Assembly (NCBI RefSeq): GCF_005144585.1
Contig: NZ_SSMQ01000007.1
Location: 62,001-126,000 of the forward strand
Origin: Polyangium fumosum
GTDB taxonomy: Bacteria > Myxococcota_A > Polyangia > Polyangiales > Polyangiaceae
Direction: 5' to 3'
DNA length: 64,000 bases
Part shown: in pieces, positions 26,937 through 34,454 of the stretch
Position numbering within the stretch: position 1 is the stretch's first letter
Layout of the letters: every line of letters begins with the position of its first letter
The notes under the pieces: generated by a model
What the model saw: only the letters and a program-made list of their open reading frames with translations
The model's database searches: none
What the model was told of the DNA's origin: nothing
Translations under genes and position numbers: made by a program

Positions 26937-27496
26937 CGTGCACCTTCCTGGTCTCGCTCGTGACCACCCTGGTCGCGTCGGTCGCACGCGGGGAGGCGTC
27001 GCCGGCGCGGCTTCGGTGGAGCGTCGATGCCCGCCTCGGATATGCCACGGCGTGGACCACCGGGCAGTCGTACCTCGGGCCGGCGACCGGGCTCATCGGT
27101 GGCCTGACGCTCCGCGTGCCGATTCATGTCGAGGTCGGCGCGGCGTATCACGTCGGCAGCATCGAATCGGCCGCGAACGATACGCTCGTCTACTGGTCGC
27201 GCCGACGGTCCGTGTTCGTGCACGCCGCAGCCGGTTACGATCGAACGATGCTGGCCGGACGGCTGCTCGTAAGGCCGAGGTTCATCCTCGGTTCTTTCTT
27301 CATTGTGGACGAAGCGCAGCTCGGCGGGGCGATGCGCCAGGGGATCGAGCCAAGGTTCACGTTCGGTCCCGGCGTCGATATCCTCTTTCATTTCGGGGCT
27401 CTTCACGCAGGGATCGACGCACGCGTGCTCTTCGTTCCGTCCCATGTGGCCGCGCCGATCGGCGGGCTCTTTGGCGTGTTTGGCGTCAAAAAGTAA
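26924..27496 (+). CDS. Small outer-membrane-barrel-like protein of unknown function
   Basis: A 190-residue protein with a signal peptide (MSRLTCTFLVSLVTTLVASVARGEA). The mature part alternates polar and hydrophobic residues with aromatic girdles, for example LRWSVDARLGYATAW, IHVEVGAAYHVG, VFVHAAAGYDR, LLVRPRFILGSFF and LHAGIDARVLFVP, consistent with an eight-stranded outer-membrane barrel. The final residues (FGVFGVKK) do not end with an aromatic residue. Its ATG lies inside the end of the metallophosphoesterase gene, implying coupling. The family is not recognised. Confidence 0.7.
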   Translation: MSRLTCTFLVSLVTTLVASVARGEASPARLRWSVDARLGYATAWTTGQSYLGPATGLIGGLTLRVPIHVEVGAAYHVGSIESAANDTLVYWSRRRSVFVHAAAGYDRTMLAGRLLVRPRFILGSFFIVDEAQLGGAMRQGIEPRFTFGPGVDILFHFGALHAGIDARVLFVPSHVAAPIGGLFGVFGVKK

Positions 27497-27577
27497 GCCG
27501 GCCGAGATGCCGCGCCATTGCTGCAACGCACAATCGCGTCGTACCGCTCCATCGTGCCGCTGTATCGTTGCTTTGCA

Positions 27578-27605
27578 TTGATGGTGCAACGTCACTTGTG
27601 ATAAT
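27578..27605 (+). promoter_or_regulatory. Candidate sigma70-type promoter for the TPR lipoprotein gene
   Basis: TTGATG at 27578-27583 (four of six matches to TTGACA), a 16-base spacer, and GATAAT at 27600-27605 (five of six matches to TATAAT). Transcription would start near 27612, only a few bases before the ATG at 27616, giving an almost leaderless message. The -35 element lies between CGTTGC (27566-27571) and GCAACG (27586-27591), an inverted repeat that could be an operator. Confidence 0.35.
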
Positions 27606-27615
27606 AGCTCGAAGG

Positions 27616-28998
27616 ATGATGGCCTCGACGCGCCGCTCCTTTCCCGTCGCCCCGTTGCTCCTTACGATGTGTTTCGCCGCCGGCTCGCTGGGCTGCGGAT
27701 CGACCACGGAAAATTGTCGCCCCGCGATCTCCGGAGATGTCGCGGCGCAAGCGCCCCGCGTGGACGCGGGTGTCAGCGGAATGGCGGGCGCGCGCGTGGA
27801 TGCGGCAGCCGACGCGAGGGCAAACGCGAATGTCGAGCCTCCGCGGACCGAGGCGCAGCTCCGCGAGGCCGCCGAGCTGCGCGCCCGCGCCAAGGTGAAT
27901 ATCGATGCGGGTCGCTTGCGGGAAGCCTTGCCAGATCTGGAGCGCGCTTTCGAGCTCTCGGGGGATGTGACGATCCTCGGGGACCTCGGCCTCGCGCTGC
28001 AAGCGGCCGGGCGGCTCGACGAGGCCTGGCTCGCGTTGCATCGATTCCGCGCGGAGGCGCGCGTGGCGTACGAGCCAATGCGCGCGAAAATCGACGTGGC
28101 GCTCGGCGAGCTTTCGGCGAAGCTCGGTGGACTCGTGGTGGAAGGCGGGGTGCCGGGCGCCCTCGTGCTCGTGCGGGGACAAATCGCGGCAAAATTGCCA
28201 ATGACGTCACCGATTTACCTCGCGCCGGGGGACGTCTCGGTCGTGGTCCGTCCGCCTGGAAAACCCGACCTGACGGTCCGCGCGCGTGTCGCCGTGGGCG
28301 CGGTCGCCCGCGCGAGCGCGAACCTGGATACACCTGGCATTGGCGTGGCGGCCGGAGGTCTCACCGGAACGGTCGGAGGGCTCGCGGGCGGGCTCACGGG
28401 TGGGCTCGGCAGACCCACGGGAGGACTCACGGGGGCGGTCGGTGGGCTCACCGCGCCCGTCGGTGGACTCACCGCGCCGGTGGGAGGACTCACGGCGCCG
28501 AATCCTGGAATCGAGGCGCCGAATCCTGGGCTCACGGCGCCGAATCCCAACCTCGGGGCGCCGAATCTCTCGGCGCCCGTTGGCGCATTGACGGCGCCCG
28601 TCGGCACGATCGCGGCGCCCGTTGCCGCGGCGACCGCGCCGGTTTGGCCCATCGTGGTGGGCGTCGGCGGGCTCGCGGTGATGGGCGGCGCGATTGCGGC
28701 CTCGGTCGTGCATTCGGGCAGGCTCGACAATTTCGACGCGAACCTCTGCGGCGGCTCGGGCGCGAGCCCGGAATGCCCCTCCATCGAATCCGGGATCAAG
28801 GTGACGACCGGGCTCCAGGTCGTGGGGTACATCCTCGGAACCGCTGCGCTCACCACGGGGATCGTGGTGTTCGCCGTGACGCGATCGGCGCCCGATCTCG
28901 AATGCCCGAAGGTCGGCCGCGCGCCGGCCTTGACCCTCCAGTGTGGCCCCCACGTGGGCGGCAAAGGCGGCGGCGTGGGCTGCGTCGGCACATTCTGA
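27616..28998 (+). CDS. TPR lipoprotein with GGLTAPV repeat region and two C-terminal TMs
   Basis: A 460-residue lipoprotein (lipobox SLGC). After an Ala-rich spacer, one TPR-like helical hairpin region is visible (AELRARAKVNIDAGRLREALPDLERAFELSGD...LGDLGLALQAAGRLDEAW), followed by a PEGA-like beta segment (GGLVVEGGVPGALVLVRGQ...LAPGDVSVVVRPPGK). A long low-complexity part with GGLTAPV-type repeats follows, then two hydrophobic segments near residues 345-370 and 395-420. This design (TPR, PEGA-like, TM tail) recurs in Polyangiales proteins encoded beside Ser/Thr kinases. A second ATG three bases downstream is equally possible. Role unknown; the repeats likely span the periplasm. Confidence 0.75.
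   Translation: MMASTRRSFPVAPLLLTMCFAAGSLGCGSTTENCRPAISGDVAAQAPRVDAGVSGMAGARVDAAADARANANVEPPRTEAQLREAAELRARAKVNIDAGRLREALPDLERAFELSGDVTILGDLGLALQAAGRLDEAWLALHRFRAEARVAYEPMRAKIDVALGELSAKLGGLVVEGGVPGALVLVRGQIAAKLPMTSPIYLAPGDVSVVVRPPGKPDLTVRARVAVGAVARASANLDTPGIGVAAGGLTGTVGGLAGGLTGGLGRPTGGLTGAVGGLTAPVGGLTAPVGGLTAPNPGIEAPNPGLTAPNPNLGAPNLSAPVGALTAPVGTIAAPVAAATAPVWPIVVGVGGLAVMGGAIAASVVHSGRLDNFDANLCGGSGASPECPSIESGIKVTTGLQVVGYILGTAALTTGIVVFAVTRSAPDLECPKVGRAPALTLQCGPHVGGKGGGVGCVGTF
28360..28620 (+). repeat. Degenerate 21-bp repeats encoding GGLT(A/G)PV heptads
   Basis: Within the TPR lipoprotein, heptads of the form GGLTAPV recur about eight times and then pass into APNPGL-type hexads. The DNA is correspondingly repetitive (GGTGGACTCACCGCGCC-like units) and likely prone to length change. 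Confidence 0.7.
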
Positions 28999-29024
28999 AA
29001 TTCGTCTTTCCGGACAACCCAATC

Positions 29025-29885
29025 ATGATCGAAGCCACGAGCAAGCGGATTCGCGTGGACGACGTCGAGCTCCACGTTCTCACGGAGGGATCGGGCCCGT
29101 CGATCCTCGTCCCCACGGGCGGCGGGATCGAGTTCTACCGGCGCACTTTTTCACGGCGGCTCCTCGATGCCCATACGTTCGTCTACGTCGAGATGCGAGG
29201 CACGGGGGCATCGACCGGCAGCCCTGAGGGAGCGACGTATGCGACGCTCGCCGACGATCTGGATGCCGTGCGCGAGAAGCTCGGGCTCGATCGCGTCGTC
29301 GTCATGGGTCATTCGAACCACGGAGGCATCGCGCTCGAATTCGGGCTCCGCCACCCGAAACACGCGGCCGCGGTCGTCTCCGTGGCGAGCGTGCCCGATT
29401 TCAGCCGCGCCATGAGCGTGGGAATCGCGCGGTGGGAGGCGGAGGCGAGCACGTCACGGAAGGAGCTCCTCGCACGCCATCAAGCCGAGCTCGGCGCCCT
29501 CGATACGAGCGCGATGGATCCCGACGAGCTCACCCTCCGTCGATACCTCGCCTTGCATCCTCTCGTATGGAACGATCCGACGCTCGACGCCGGCGCCCTT
29601 TGGGGCGGTGTTCCGAGGGGATTTGCCATTTACATGCAATCGGTCATCCGCCCCGAAGCGGAGCGCTGGAGCCTCGTATCGTCGCTCGGCGAGATCACTT
29701 GCCCCGTCCTCGCCCTCTGCGGCCGGTACGATTACGTCTGCCCTGTGGAGTTATGGGCAGAGGCGATCGACGCGCTGCCGCGGGGCGTTCTCGACATCTT
29801 CGATCACAGCGGCCACAATCCACACTACGAGGAGTCGGCGCGATTCGACGCCGTCTTGCTCGCGTTCTTGCGCGCCCTTTCCTGA
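29025..29885 (+). CDS. Alpha/beta hydrolase, proline-iminopeptidase-like
   Basis: A 286-residue cytosolic hydrolase. Landmarks: VPTGGGIEFYRRTF (oxyanion region), VYVEMRGTGASTGS, the nucleophile elbow VMGHSNHGGIALEF with catalytic Ser in GHSNHG, CGRYDYVCPVE with the catalytic Asp, and DHSGHNPHYEE with the catalytic His. This is the S33-like branch in which HGGPG is replaced by TGGGIE. It starts at the ATG shortly after the TPR gene. It lies 30 bases before the osmC-like gene; hydrolase and OsmC genes are often paired or even fused, which suggests a shared role in detoxification (inference). Confidence 0.85.
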   Translation: MIEATSKRIRVDDVELHVLTEGSGPSILVPTGGGIEFYRRTFSRRLLDAHTFVYVEMRGTGASTGSPEGATYATLADDLDAVREKLGLDRVVVMGHSNHGGIALEFGLRHPKHAAAVVSVASVPDFSRAMSVGIARWEAEASTSRKELLARHQAELGALDTSAMDPDELTLRRYLALHPLVWNDPTLDAGALWGGVPRGFAIYMQSVIRPEAERWSLVSSLGEITCPVLALCGRYDYVCPVELWAEAIDALPRGVLDIFDHSGHNPHYEESARFDAVLLAFLRALS

Positions 29886-29915
29886 GGGCACGCGCCGGCG
29901 ATGGAGGTCATGACC

Positions 29916-30452
29916 ATGGAATCGCTTGGTGGTTGCTGCACCCTCGACATCGATAGGTTCCGGAGCACGCGCGACGCAGTGGAGAAGGCGCCCGAAGCAG
30001 GGAAAGGGAGCTTCGAGACCGTGACCGAGTGGCGTGAAGGCGCGCAAGCCGTGACGCGGGCGAGGTCCTTCCAAATCGAGACCGACGAGCCCACGCCGCT
30101 CGGCGGAAAGGACCAGCACGTCGATCCGATGGAGCTCTTGCTCGCGGCCCTCGGATCGTGCCTCACGATTGGATGGGTCACGCAGGCGCGGCTGCGCGGA
30201 ATCGGGTATCGTAAGCTCGTGATCAAGGTGCAGGCGCCGTTCGACCTGCGCGGATATCTCGCGCTGGATCCTTCTGTCCGGCCCGGGTTCGGGCAGCTTC
30301 GTTATACCGTGGACGTGGACACCGACGCGGATGCCGCGTTGCTCGAAGAGATTCGAATCGCCGTGGAACGGACGAGCCCCATGCTCGACAATGTCCTGCG
30401 TCCGACGCCGGTCGAAGGGATCGTCCTGCAGCGCCCGAGCGTCTCGGCCTGA
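29916..30452 (+). CDS. OsmC/Ohr-family protein
   Basis: A 178-residue OsmC-fold protein. Family landmarks: SFQIETDEPTPLGGKDQHVDPMELLLAALGSCLTIGWVTQARLRGI, where the Cys in GSCL is the peroxidatic position. The second Cys seen in classical OsmC/Ohr near the C-terminus is absent: the corresponding segment reads TSPMLDNVLRPTPVEG, as in OsmC relatives of unclear function. I start at the ATG at 29916 because GGAGG at 29903-29907 sits eight bases upstream; ATGs at 29901 and 29910 are possible. Peroxide reduction by a two-Cys mechanism is therefore doubtful. Confidence 0.85.
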   Translation: MESLGGCCTLDIDRFRSTRDAVEKAPEAGKGSFETVTEWREGAQAVTRARSFQIETDEPTPLGGKDQHVDPMELLLAALGSCLTIGWVTQARLRGIGYRKLVIKVQAPFDLRGYLALDPSVRPGFGQLRYTVDVDTDADAALLEEIRIAVERTSPMLDNVLRPTPVEGIVLQRPSVSA

Positions 30453-30641
30453 TCCCAAAACCACCGTCGTCCCCTCCGCTCCGCACACCCTTCGCGCTCG
30501 TGCGACGCCGCGGACATTCGAGCCGCTCTAAAAAGCACCGTACGGGAGAATACCAGCGTTCAGGCACGGGCGAGAGAAGTGCGCTGCGCTATGGTGTGCG
30601 AGGTCGCAGTCGCACGGGTGATCGTCGGGCGGGGGGGACGA

Positions 30642-32129
30642 ATGCAGGTCGAGCGCAGGTCGGATTCGTCGTGGGAGGACGAGCCTTCGGGTCTGCCCGT
30701 GGCCATCGGCGACGTCCTCGATGGCAAGTATCGCGTCCTGCGCGTCCTCGGCAAAGGCGGCATGGGCGTGATCGTGGCCGCGGTGCACGTGGAGCTCGGG
30801 CACCGGGTCGCGCTCAAATTCCTGCTGAAATCAGCCATGCAGAACGAGGAGGTCGTCGCCCGGTTCGCCCGCGAAGCGAGGGCCGCGGCCATGATCCAGA
30901 ACGAGCACGCGACGCGCGTGCTCGATATCGGGCGATTGCCGAGCGGACAGCCCTACATGGTGCTCGAGCTGCTCGAAGGCTCGGATCTCGGCGCGCACGT
31001 CGCCCGAAACGGCCCCCTCCCCATCGAGGACGCCGTCACGTACGTGCTCGAGGCGTGCGAGGCGATCGCCGAGGCCCATTCCCTCGGAATCGTCCATCGT
31101 GATCTCAAGCCCGACAACCTTTTCCTCGCCCGGCGCCCGGACGGATCCCGCACCGTGAAGGTGCTCGATTTTGGAATCTCCAAGCTCTCTGTCGACAATG
31201 AAACTTCGCCGGAGCGCGGCGCTCCGCTCACGACGACCTCCGCCGTGATCGGATCTCCGATGTACATGTCGCCCGAGCAGCTCCGCGCCACGCGCGACGC
31301 CGATCCCCGCTCGGACATCTGGTCCATCGGCGTGACGCTTTACGAGCTGATCGCGGGGGAAGGCCCCTTCCCCTGGCAAAGCCTGCCCGAGCTCTGCGCG
31401 GCCATTCTGAAGGATCCGCCGACGCCGCTCCGCGCACGTCTCCCCGACGCGCCGCCGGAGCTCGACGCGGCGCTCCTGCGTTGCCTTCAGAAAAACCCGG
31501 GCGATAGGTACACGAACATCGCCGAGCTCGCGGTCGCGCTCGCGCCGTTCGGCAAGCCCGGGGCCATTGCGTCGAGCGAGCGCGCGGTGCGCCTGCTCGC
31601 GCGTGGTACGTCCGCGGAGCGCTCCCCGAGCACGCGCGGGCCCCTGAGCACGAGCCCGACGTTGACCGATCCGCGCGTGCTCCTCCCGCCGTTGCATTCG
31701 ACGCCGCCGGTCTCGGCGACCTCGCTGCTCGAGCGTGATCCCGCGGGGGCGAAATGGCAACGAATGCTGCGGCCCGTGCCGCTGCTCGCGATCGTAGCGG
31801 CGTTCGTCTTTGTAGGAGGCGCCGGGATCCGGCTGCAGCGCGCGTACGGATCGCCAAGCGTCCTCGCAGAACTTGCGCGTGGAGGAATCGACGCGACGCT
31901 CGGTCCGGCGTTCACGAAGGTGAGACCGCTGCCGGTGTCGGTCGAGGCCGCCGAGACGAAAGCACATCCGCCCGTCATGGGAGAGGCGCGTCCCGCGCCG
32001 CGGCCGAGGAACAAGGCGCCGCAGGGGGGCTTTTCAAAGCCGCGGCCGCAAAGCACGATCACGGACAAGACCTCGGAGACACCTCCGTCGTCCGTGAAGC
32101 GCCCCAATCCTTTCGACGGGCGCGAATGA
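30642..32129 (+). CDS. Membrane-anchored serine/threonine protein kinase (Hanks type)
   Basis: A 495-residue kinase. The catalytic domain (about 29-290) has the complete set: glycine loop GKGGMG at 37-42, Lys59 in VALKFL, HRDLKPDN with catalytic Asp154, DFG at 176-178, and the activation/P+1 region GSPMYMSPEQL. After a Pro/Ser-rich linker comes a single TM (PLLAIVAAFVFVGGAGI), then a short Pro-rich C-terminal segment presumably outside the membrane, without PASTA repeats. The ATG at 30642 follows GGGGGGGACGA. Its stop overlaps the next ATG (ATGA), so kinase, TPR protein and C-type lectin lipoprotein are translationally coupled. Confidence 0.93.
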   Translation: MQVERRSDSSWEDEPSGLPVAIGDVLDGKYRVLRVLGKGGMGVIVAAVHVELGHRVALKFLLKSAMQNEEVVARFAREARAAAMIQNEHATRVLDIGRLPSGQPYMVLELLEGSDLGAHVARNGPLPIEDAVTYVLEACEAIAEAHSLGIVHRDLKPDNLFLARRPDGSRTVKVLDFGISKLSVDNETSPERGAPLTTTSAVIGSPMYMSPEQLRATRDADPRSDIWSIGVTLYELIAGEGPFPWQSLPELCAAILKDPPTPLRARLPDAPPELDAALLRCLQKNPGDRYTNIAELAVALAPFGKPGAIASSERAVRLLARGTSAERSPSTRGPLSTSPTLTDPRVLLPPLHSTPPVSATSLLERDPAGAKWQRMLRPVPLLAIVAAFVFVGGAGIRLQRAYGSPSVLAELARGGIDATLGPAFTKVRPLPVSVEAAETKAHPPVMGEARPAPRPRNKAPQGGFSKPRPQSTITDKTSETPPSSVKRPNPFDGRE

Positions 32130-33154
32130 CACCCATGACGAATACCTTCCGCGTCGCTCATCGTGATCCGAAGAGGAGCGCCGTCGCGCCCGCGGCCGCC
32201 CTCGCCGTCGTGCTGCTCTCCAGCCAAGCCGCCGCGAATCCGCTCGACCCGATGGAGGACCGCGCCGCCCGAAGGGCCGCGGCGGAGGCGCTGTTCGACG
32301 AGGGCAAATGGCTGATGGTCGAGGGGCGTTATCCCGAGGCATGCCCCAAGTTCGCCGAGAGCCAGAGGCTCGACGCGGGCGTCGGGACGCTCTTGAACCT
32401 GGCCGATTGTCTGGAAAAAATCGGGCGCACCGCGAGCGCATGGGCCGAGTTCCGGGCCGCCGTCTATGCCGCGCGCGAAAAAGGGCAGGTCGAGCGCGAG
32501 ACGGTCGCGCGCGAGCGGGCCGCGGCCCTCGAGCCCAAGCTCACACGGCTCGTGATCACCGCGCCGTGGGCCGAAAAATTGCAAAACGTGGAGATCCGCA
32601 AAGACGGGCAGGTCCTCGGGCGCGCGTTATGGGGGACGGCCGTGCCCGTGGACCCGGGCAAACACGTGGTCGAGGCCCAGGCCGAGGGCAAACGTCCCTA
32701 CCGCGTGGAGCTGGAGGTGCCCGGGGGCGAAGCCACGCGGGTGACGACAACCATTCCGGAGCTGATGGACGCCCCGCAAGCGCCGCCGCCGCCGCCCGAA
32801 AAACCCCTTTCGAATTCGAGGGCCTCGGTGCACAAGATCGCGGGGATCGCGCTGGGCGGCGCGGGCGTCGTGTCCGTCGTCGCGGGCTCGGTGCTCGGAA
32901 TGCAGGCCATTGCGCGGAACGGCGACTCGGCCGCCCATTGCATCGAGGGCAACCTCTGCGACGTGACCGGCGTCGCCCTGCGCAGCGAGGCACGCACGCG
33001 CGGCGACGCGGCGACGGGGGCGATCCTCGCGGGCGTGCTCGCGGCGGCGGGAGGGCTCGTCCTCTACCTGACGGCGCCGGAGGGCACGCCCGCGCGCGCC
33101 GGCGTGGGAACGGTGGGATCAGGCGCGGGGCTCGTGGTCGGAGGTGTGTTTTGA
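32126..33154 (+). CDS. Exported TPR/PEGA-like protein coupled to the kinase
   Basis: A 342-residue protein with an N-terminal signal sequence (AAALAVVLLSSQAAA). A TPR-like helical segment follows (AEALFDEGKWLMVEGRYPEACPKFAES...LLNLADCLEKIGRTASAWAEFR), then a PEGA-like beta domain (LTRLVITAPWAEKLQNVEIRKDGQVLG...PVDPGKHVVEAQAEGK), a Pro-rich stretch and two TM-like segments (IAGIALGGAGVVSVVAGSVLGMQAIA; ATGAILAGVLAAAGGLVLYLTA). The first codon overlaps the kinase stop as ATGA. This type of protein is repeatedly found after Ser/Thr kinases in Polyangiales; substrate or sensor roles are speculative. Confidence 0.8.
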   Translation: MTPMTNTFRVAHRDPKRSAVAPAAALAVVLLSSQAAANPLDPMEDRAARRAAAEALFDEGKWLMVEGRYPEACPKFAESQRLDAGVGTLLNLADCLEKIGRTASAWAEFRAAVYAAREKGQVERETVARERAAALEPKLTRLVITAPWAEKLQNVEIRKDGQVLGRALWGTAVPVDPGKHVVEAQAEGKRPYRVELEVPGGEATRVTTTIPELMDAPQAPPPPPEKPLSNSRASVHKIAGIALGGAGVVSVVAGSVLGMQAIARNGDSAAHCIEGNLCDVTGVALRSEARTRGDAATGAILAGVLAAAGGLVLYLTAPEGTPARAGVGTVGSGAGLVVGGVF

Positions 33155-33792
33155 GAATTCAACGACAAACGGGGCGCCCGCGCGGACGTCCCTTTTGGTG
33201 GCTTGGGCTTTTCGTGCTCGGCCAGGCCCTCGGCTGCAATGCACTCGCCGGAATCGAGGAGGGGGTGCTCGCGCTTTGCCAGGACGGCACGCGTATCGAT
33301 CAAACCGGCTGCCAGGGCACGGCCGGCGGCAGCGGCGGCAGCAGCGGGACGGGCGGGGAGCCATCCTGCCAGAGCTGCCCCGACCCCGACGACACATGTC
33401 CTCTGCCGTGGCAATGGAGGTCGCCGACGACGGGCTCGTGTTATCTGCACCATGGCAACGAGCGCGACTGGAACACCGCGCGCGAGCATTGCCTAAAGCT
33501 CGGCGGCGACCTGGCGGCGCTGAGCACGGCCGAGGAGTTCTGGTACGTGGCGAGCGTGGTGTCGGGCGACGTATGGATCGGCGGGACGGACGCGCAGCAA
33601 GAGGGCGCGTTCTCGTGGTCGAACGGGGAGCCGTGGGGGTTCACGGCGTGGAAGGACGCGCTGCCCGGGGATCAGGGCAACAAACAGGACTGCGTGATGC
33701 TCTCGGCGTCGCCCGGGACCGCGGCGTTCTTCGACGACCGGGGCTGCGGCGAAAAACGCGGCTTTCTCTGCGAAATGTCGCCTCCGCCGTAA
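33151..33792 (+). CDS. C-type-lectin-domain lipoprotein
   Basis: A 213-residue lipoprotein starting at TTG, which overlaps the upstream stop as TTGA. The N-terminus is Arg-rich with a hydrophobic core and lipobox ALGC. A GGSGG linker and Cys-Pro segment follow, then a C-type-lectin-like domain of about 125 residues. Fold signatures: SCYLHHGNERDWNTAREHCLKLGGDLAALST, VWIGGTD (the WIGL core), WSNGEPWGFTAW, QDCVMLSASP and DRGCGEKRGFLCEM with the closing Cys pairs. The EPN/QPD sugar-specificity motif is not evident, so ligand type is open. Coupling to a Ser/Thr kinase suggests an envelope-sensing module. Confidence 0.85.
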   Translation: MRIQRQTGRPRGRPFWWLGLFVLGQALGCNALAGIEEGVLALCQDGTRIDQTGCQGTAGGSGGSSGTGGEPSCQSCPDPDDTCPLPWQWRSPTTGSCYLHHGNERDWNTAREHCLKLGGDLAALSTAEEFWYVASVVSGDVWIGGTDAQQEGAFSWSNGEPWGFTAWKDALPGDQGNKQDCVMLSASPGTAAFFDDRGCGEKRGFLCEMSPPP

Positions 33793-33836
33793 CTTTTCTT
33801 GTCGCCTCCCCGTCGGGGGTGCGATTCTGAAGGGGT

Positions 33837-34454
33837 ATGCGGAAGGCTCTCCTTTCCCTTTCGACCATCGTCGTGCTCGCGCTTTCGATCGGCTGCGGCG
33901 GCGAACAAACCTCGGCGGCGAACTCCGGCTGGTCCCAGGATCTCGGGGATCCCACGGGCCAGCCGCTCCGCCGCACGGAGACGCTGAGCGAGCCCGAGCA
34001 GGCGCCCGCGCCGCTCACCGGGGCGATCACGACGCCCCCCACCGAAAAACGGGTGCGTCACGACGTGATGATCGCGAAGGACGCGCCCCACGAGGCGACA
34101 TGCTCGTGCCTCGCCGTCGTGGTCGGGGAGCCGGGGGATCCGCGCCTCCTGTGGCAAGCCGAGGTGCCGAAGCTCGGCGGGGACGTGGCCGTGGTCGCGG
34201 TGAGCGGCAAGGGCGTGCCTTGCCCCGGGGTGGCCGAGGACGCGCCGCGAAGGCCCAGCATCGCGGCGGTGGAGCAGGAAGGGGCCGACGTGGTGCTGAC
34301 GATCGAGGAGCTGCCGTCGGGCCGCCCGCAGGCCTCGGGGGCGGTCGTGCCGCGGCCCGGGCCGGGCGGCGCGGTGTATGTCAAGCCGAAGGGGCCGAAG
34401 GTCCCGTATGGTCGGCCCGCGGCGGGGGCGGGGGCGCGCTGCAAGGTGAAGTGA
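33837..34454 (+). CDS. Lipoprotein of unknown function
   Basis: A 205-residue lipoprotein (lipobox SIGC). AAGGGG just upstream of the ATG supports the start. The mature protein has a variable N-terminal stretch, then a domain with paired Cys (ATCSCLAVVVGEPGDPRLLWQAEVP, KGVPCPGV), a strand-rich core (VVLTIEELPSGRPQASGAVVPRPGPGGAVYVKP) and a Lys/Pro-rich end. No family is recognised. It ends exactly against the convergent TonB receptor gene, with no base between the two stop codons. Confidence 0.7.
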   Translation: MRKALLSLSTIVVLALSIGCGGEQTSAANSGWSQDLGDPTGQPLRRTETLSEPEQAPAPLTGAITTPPTEKRVRHDVMIAKDAPHEATCSCLAVVVGEPGDPRLLWQAEVPKLGGDVAVVAVSGKGVPCPGVAEDAPRRPSIAAVEQEGADVVLTIEELPSGRPQASGAVVPRPGPGGAVYVKPKGPKVPYGRPAAGAGARCKVK

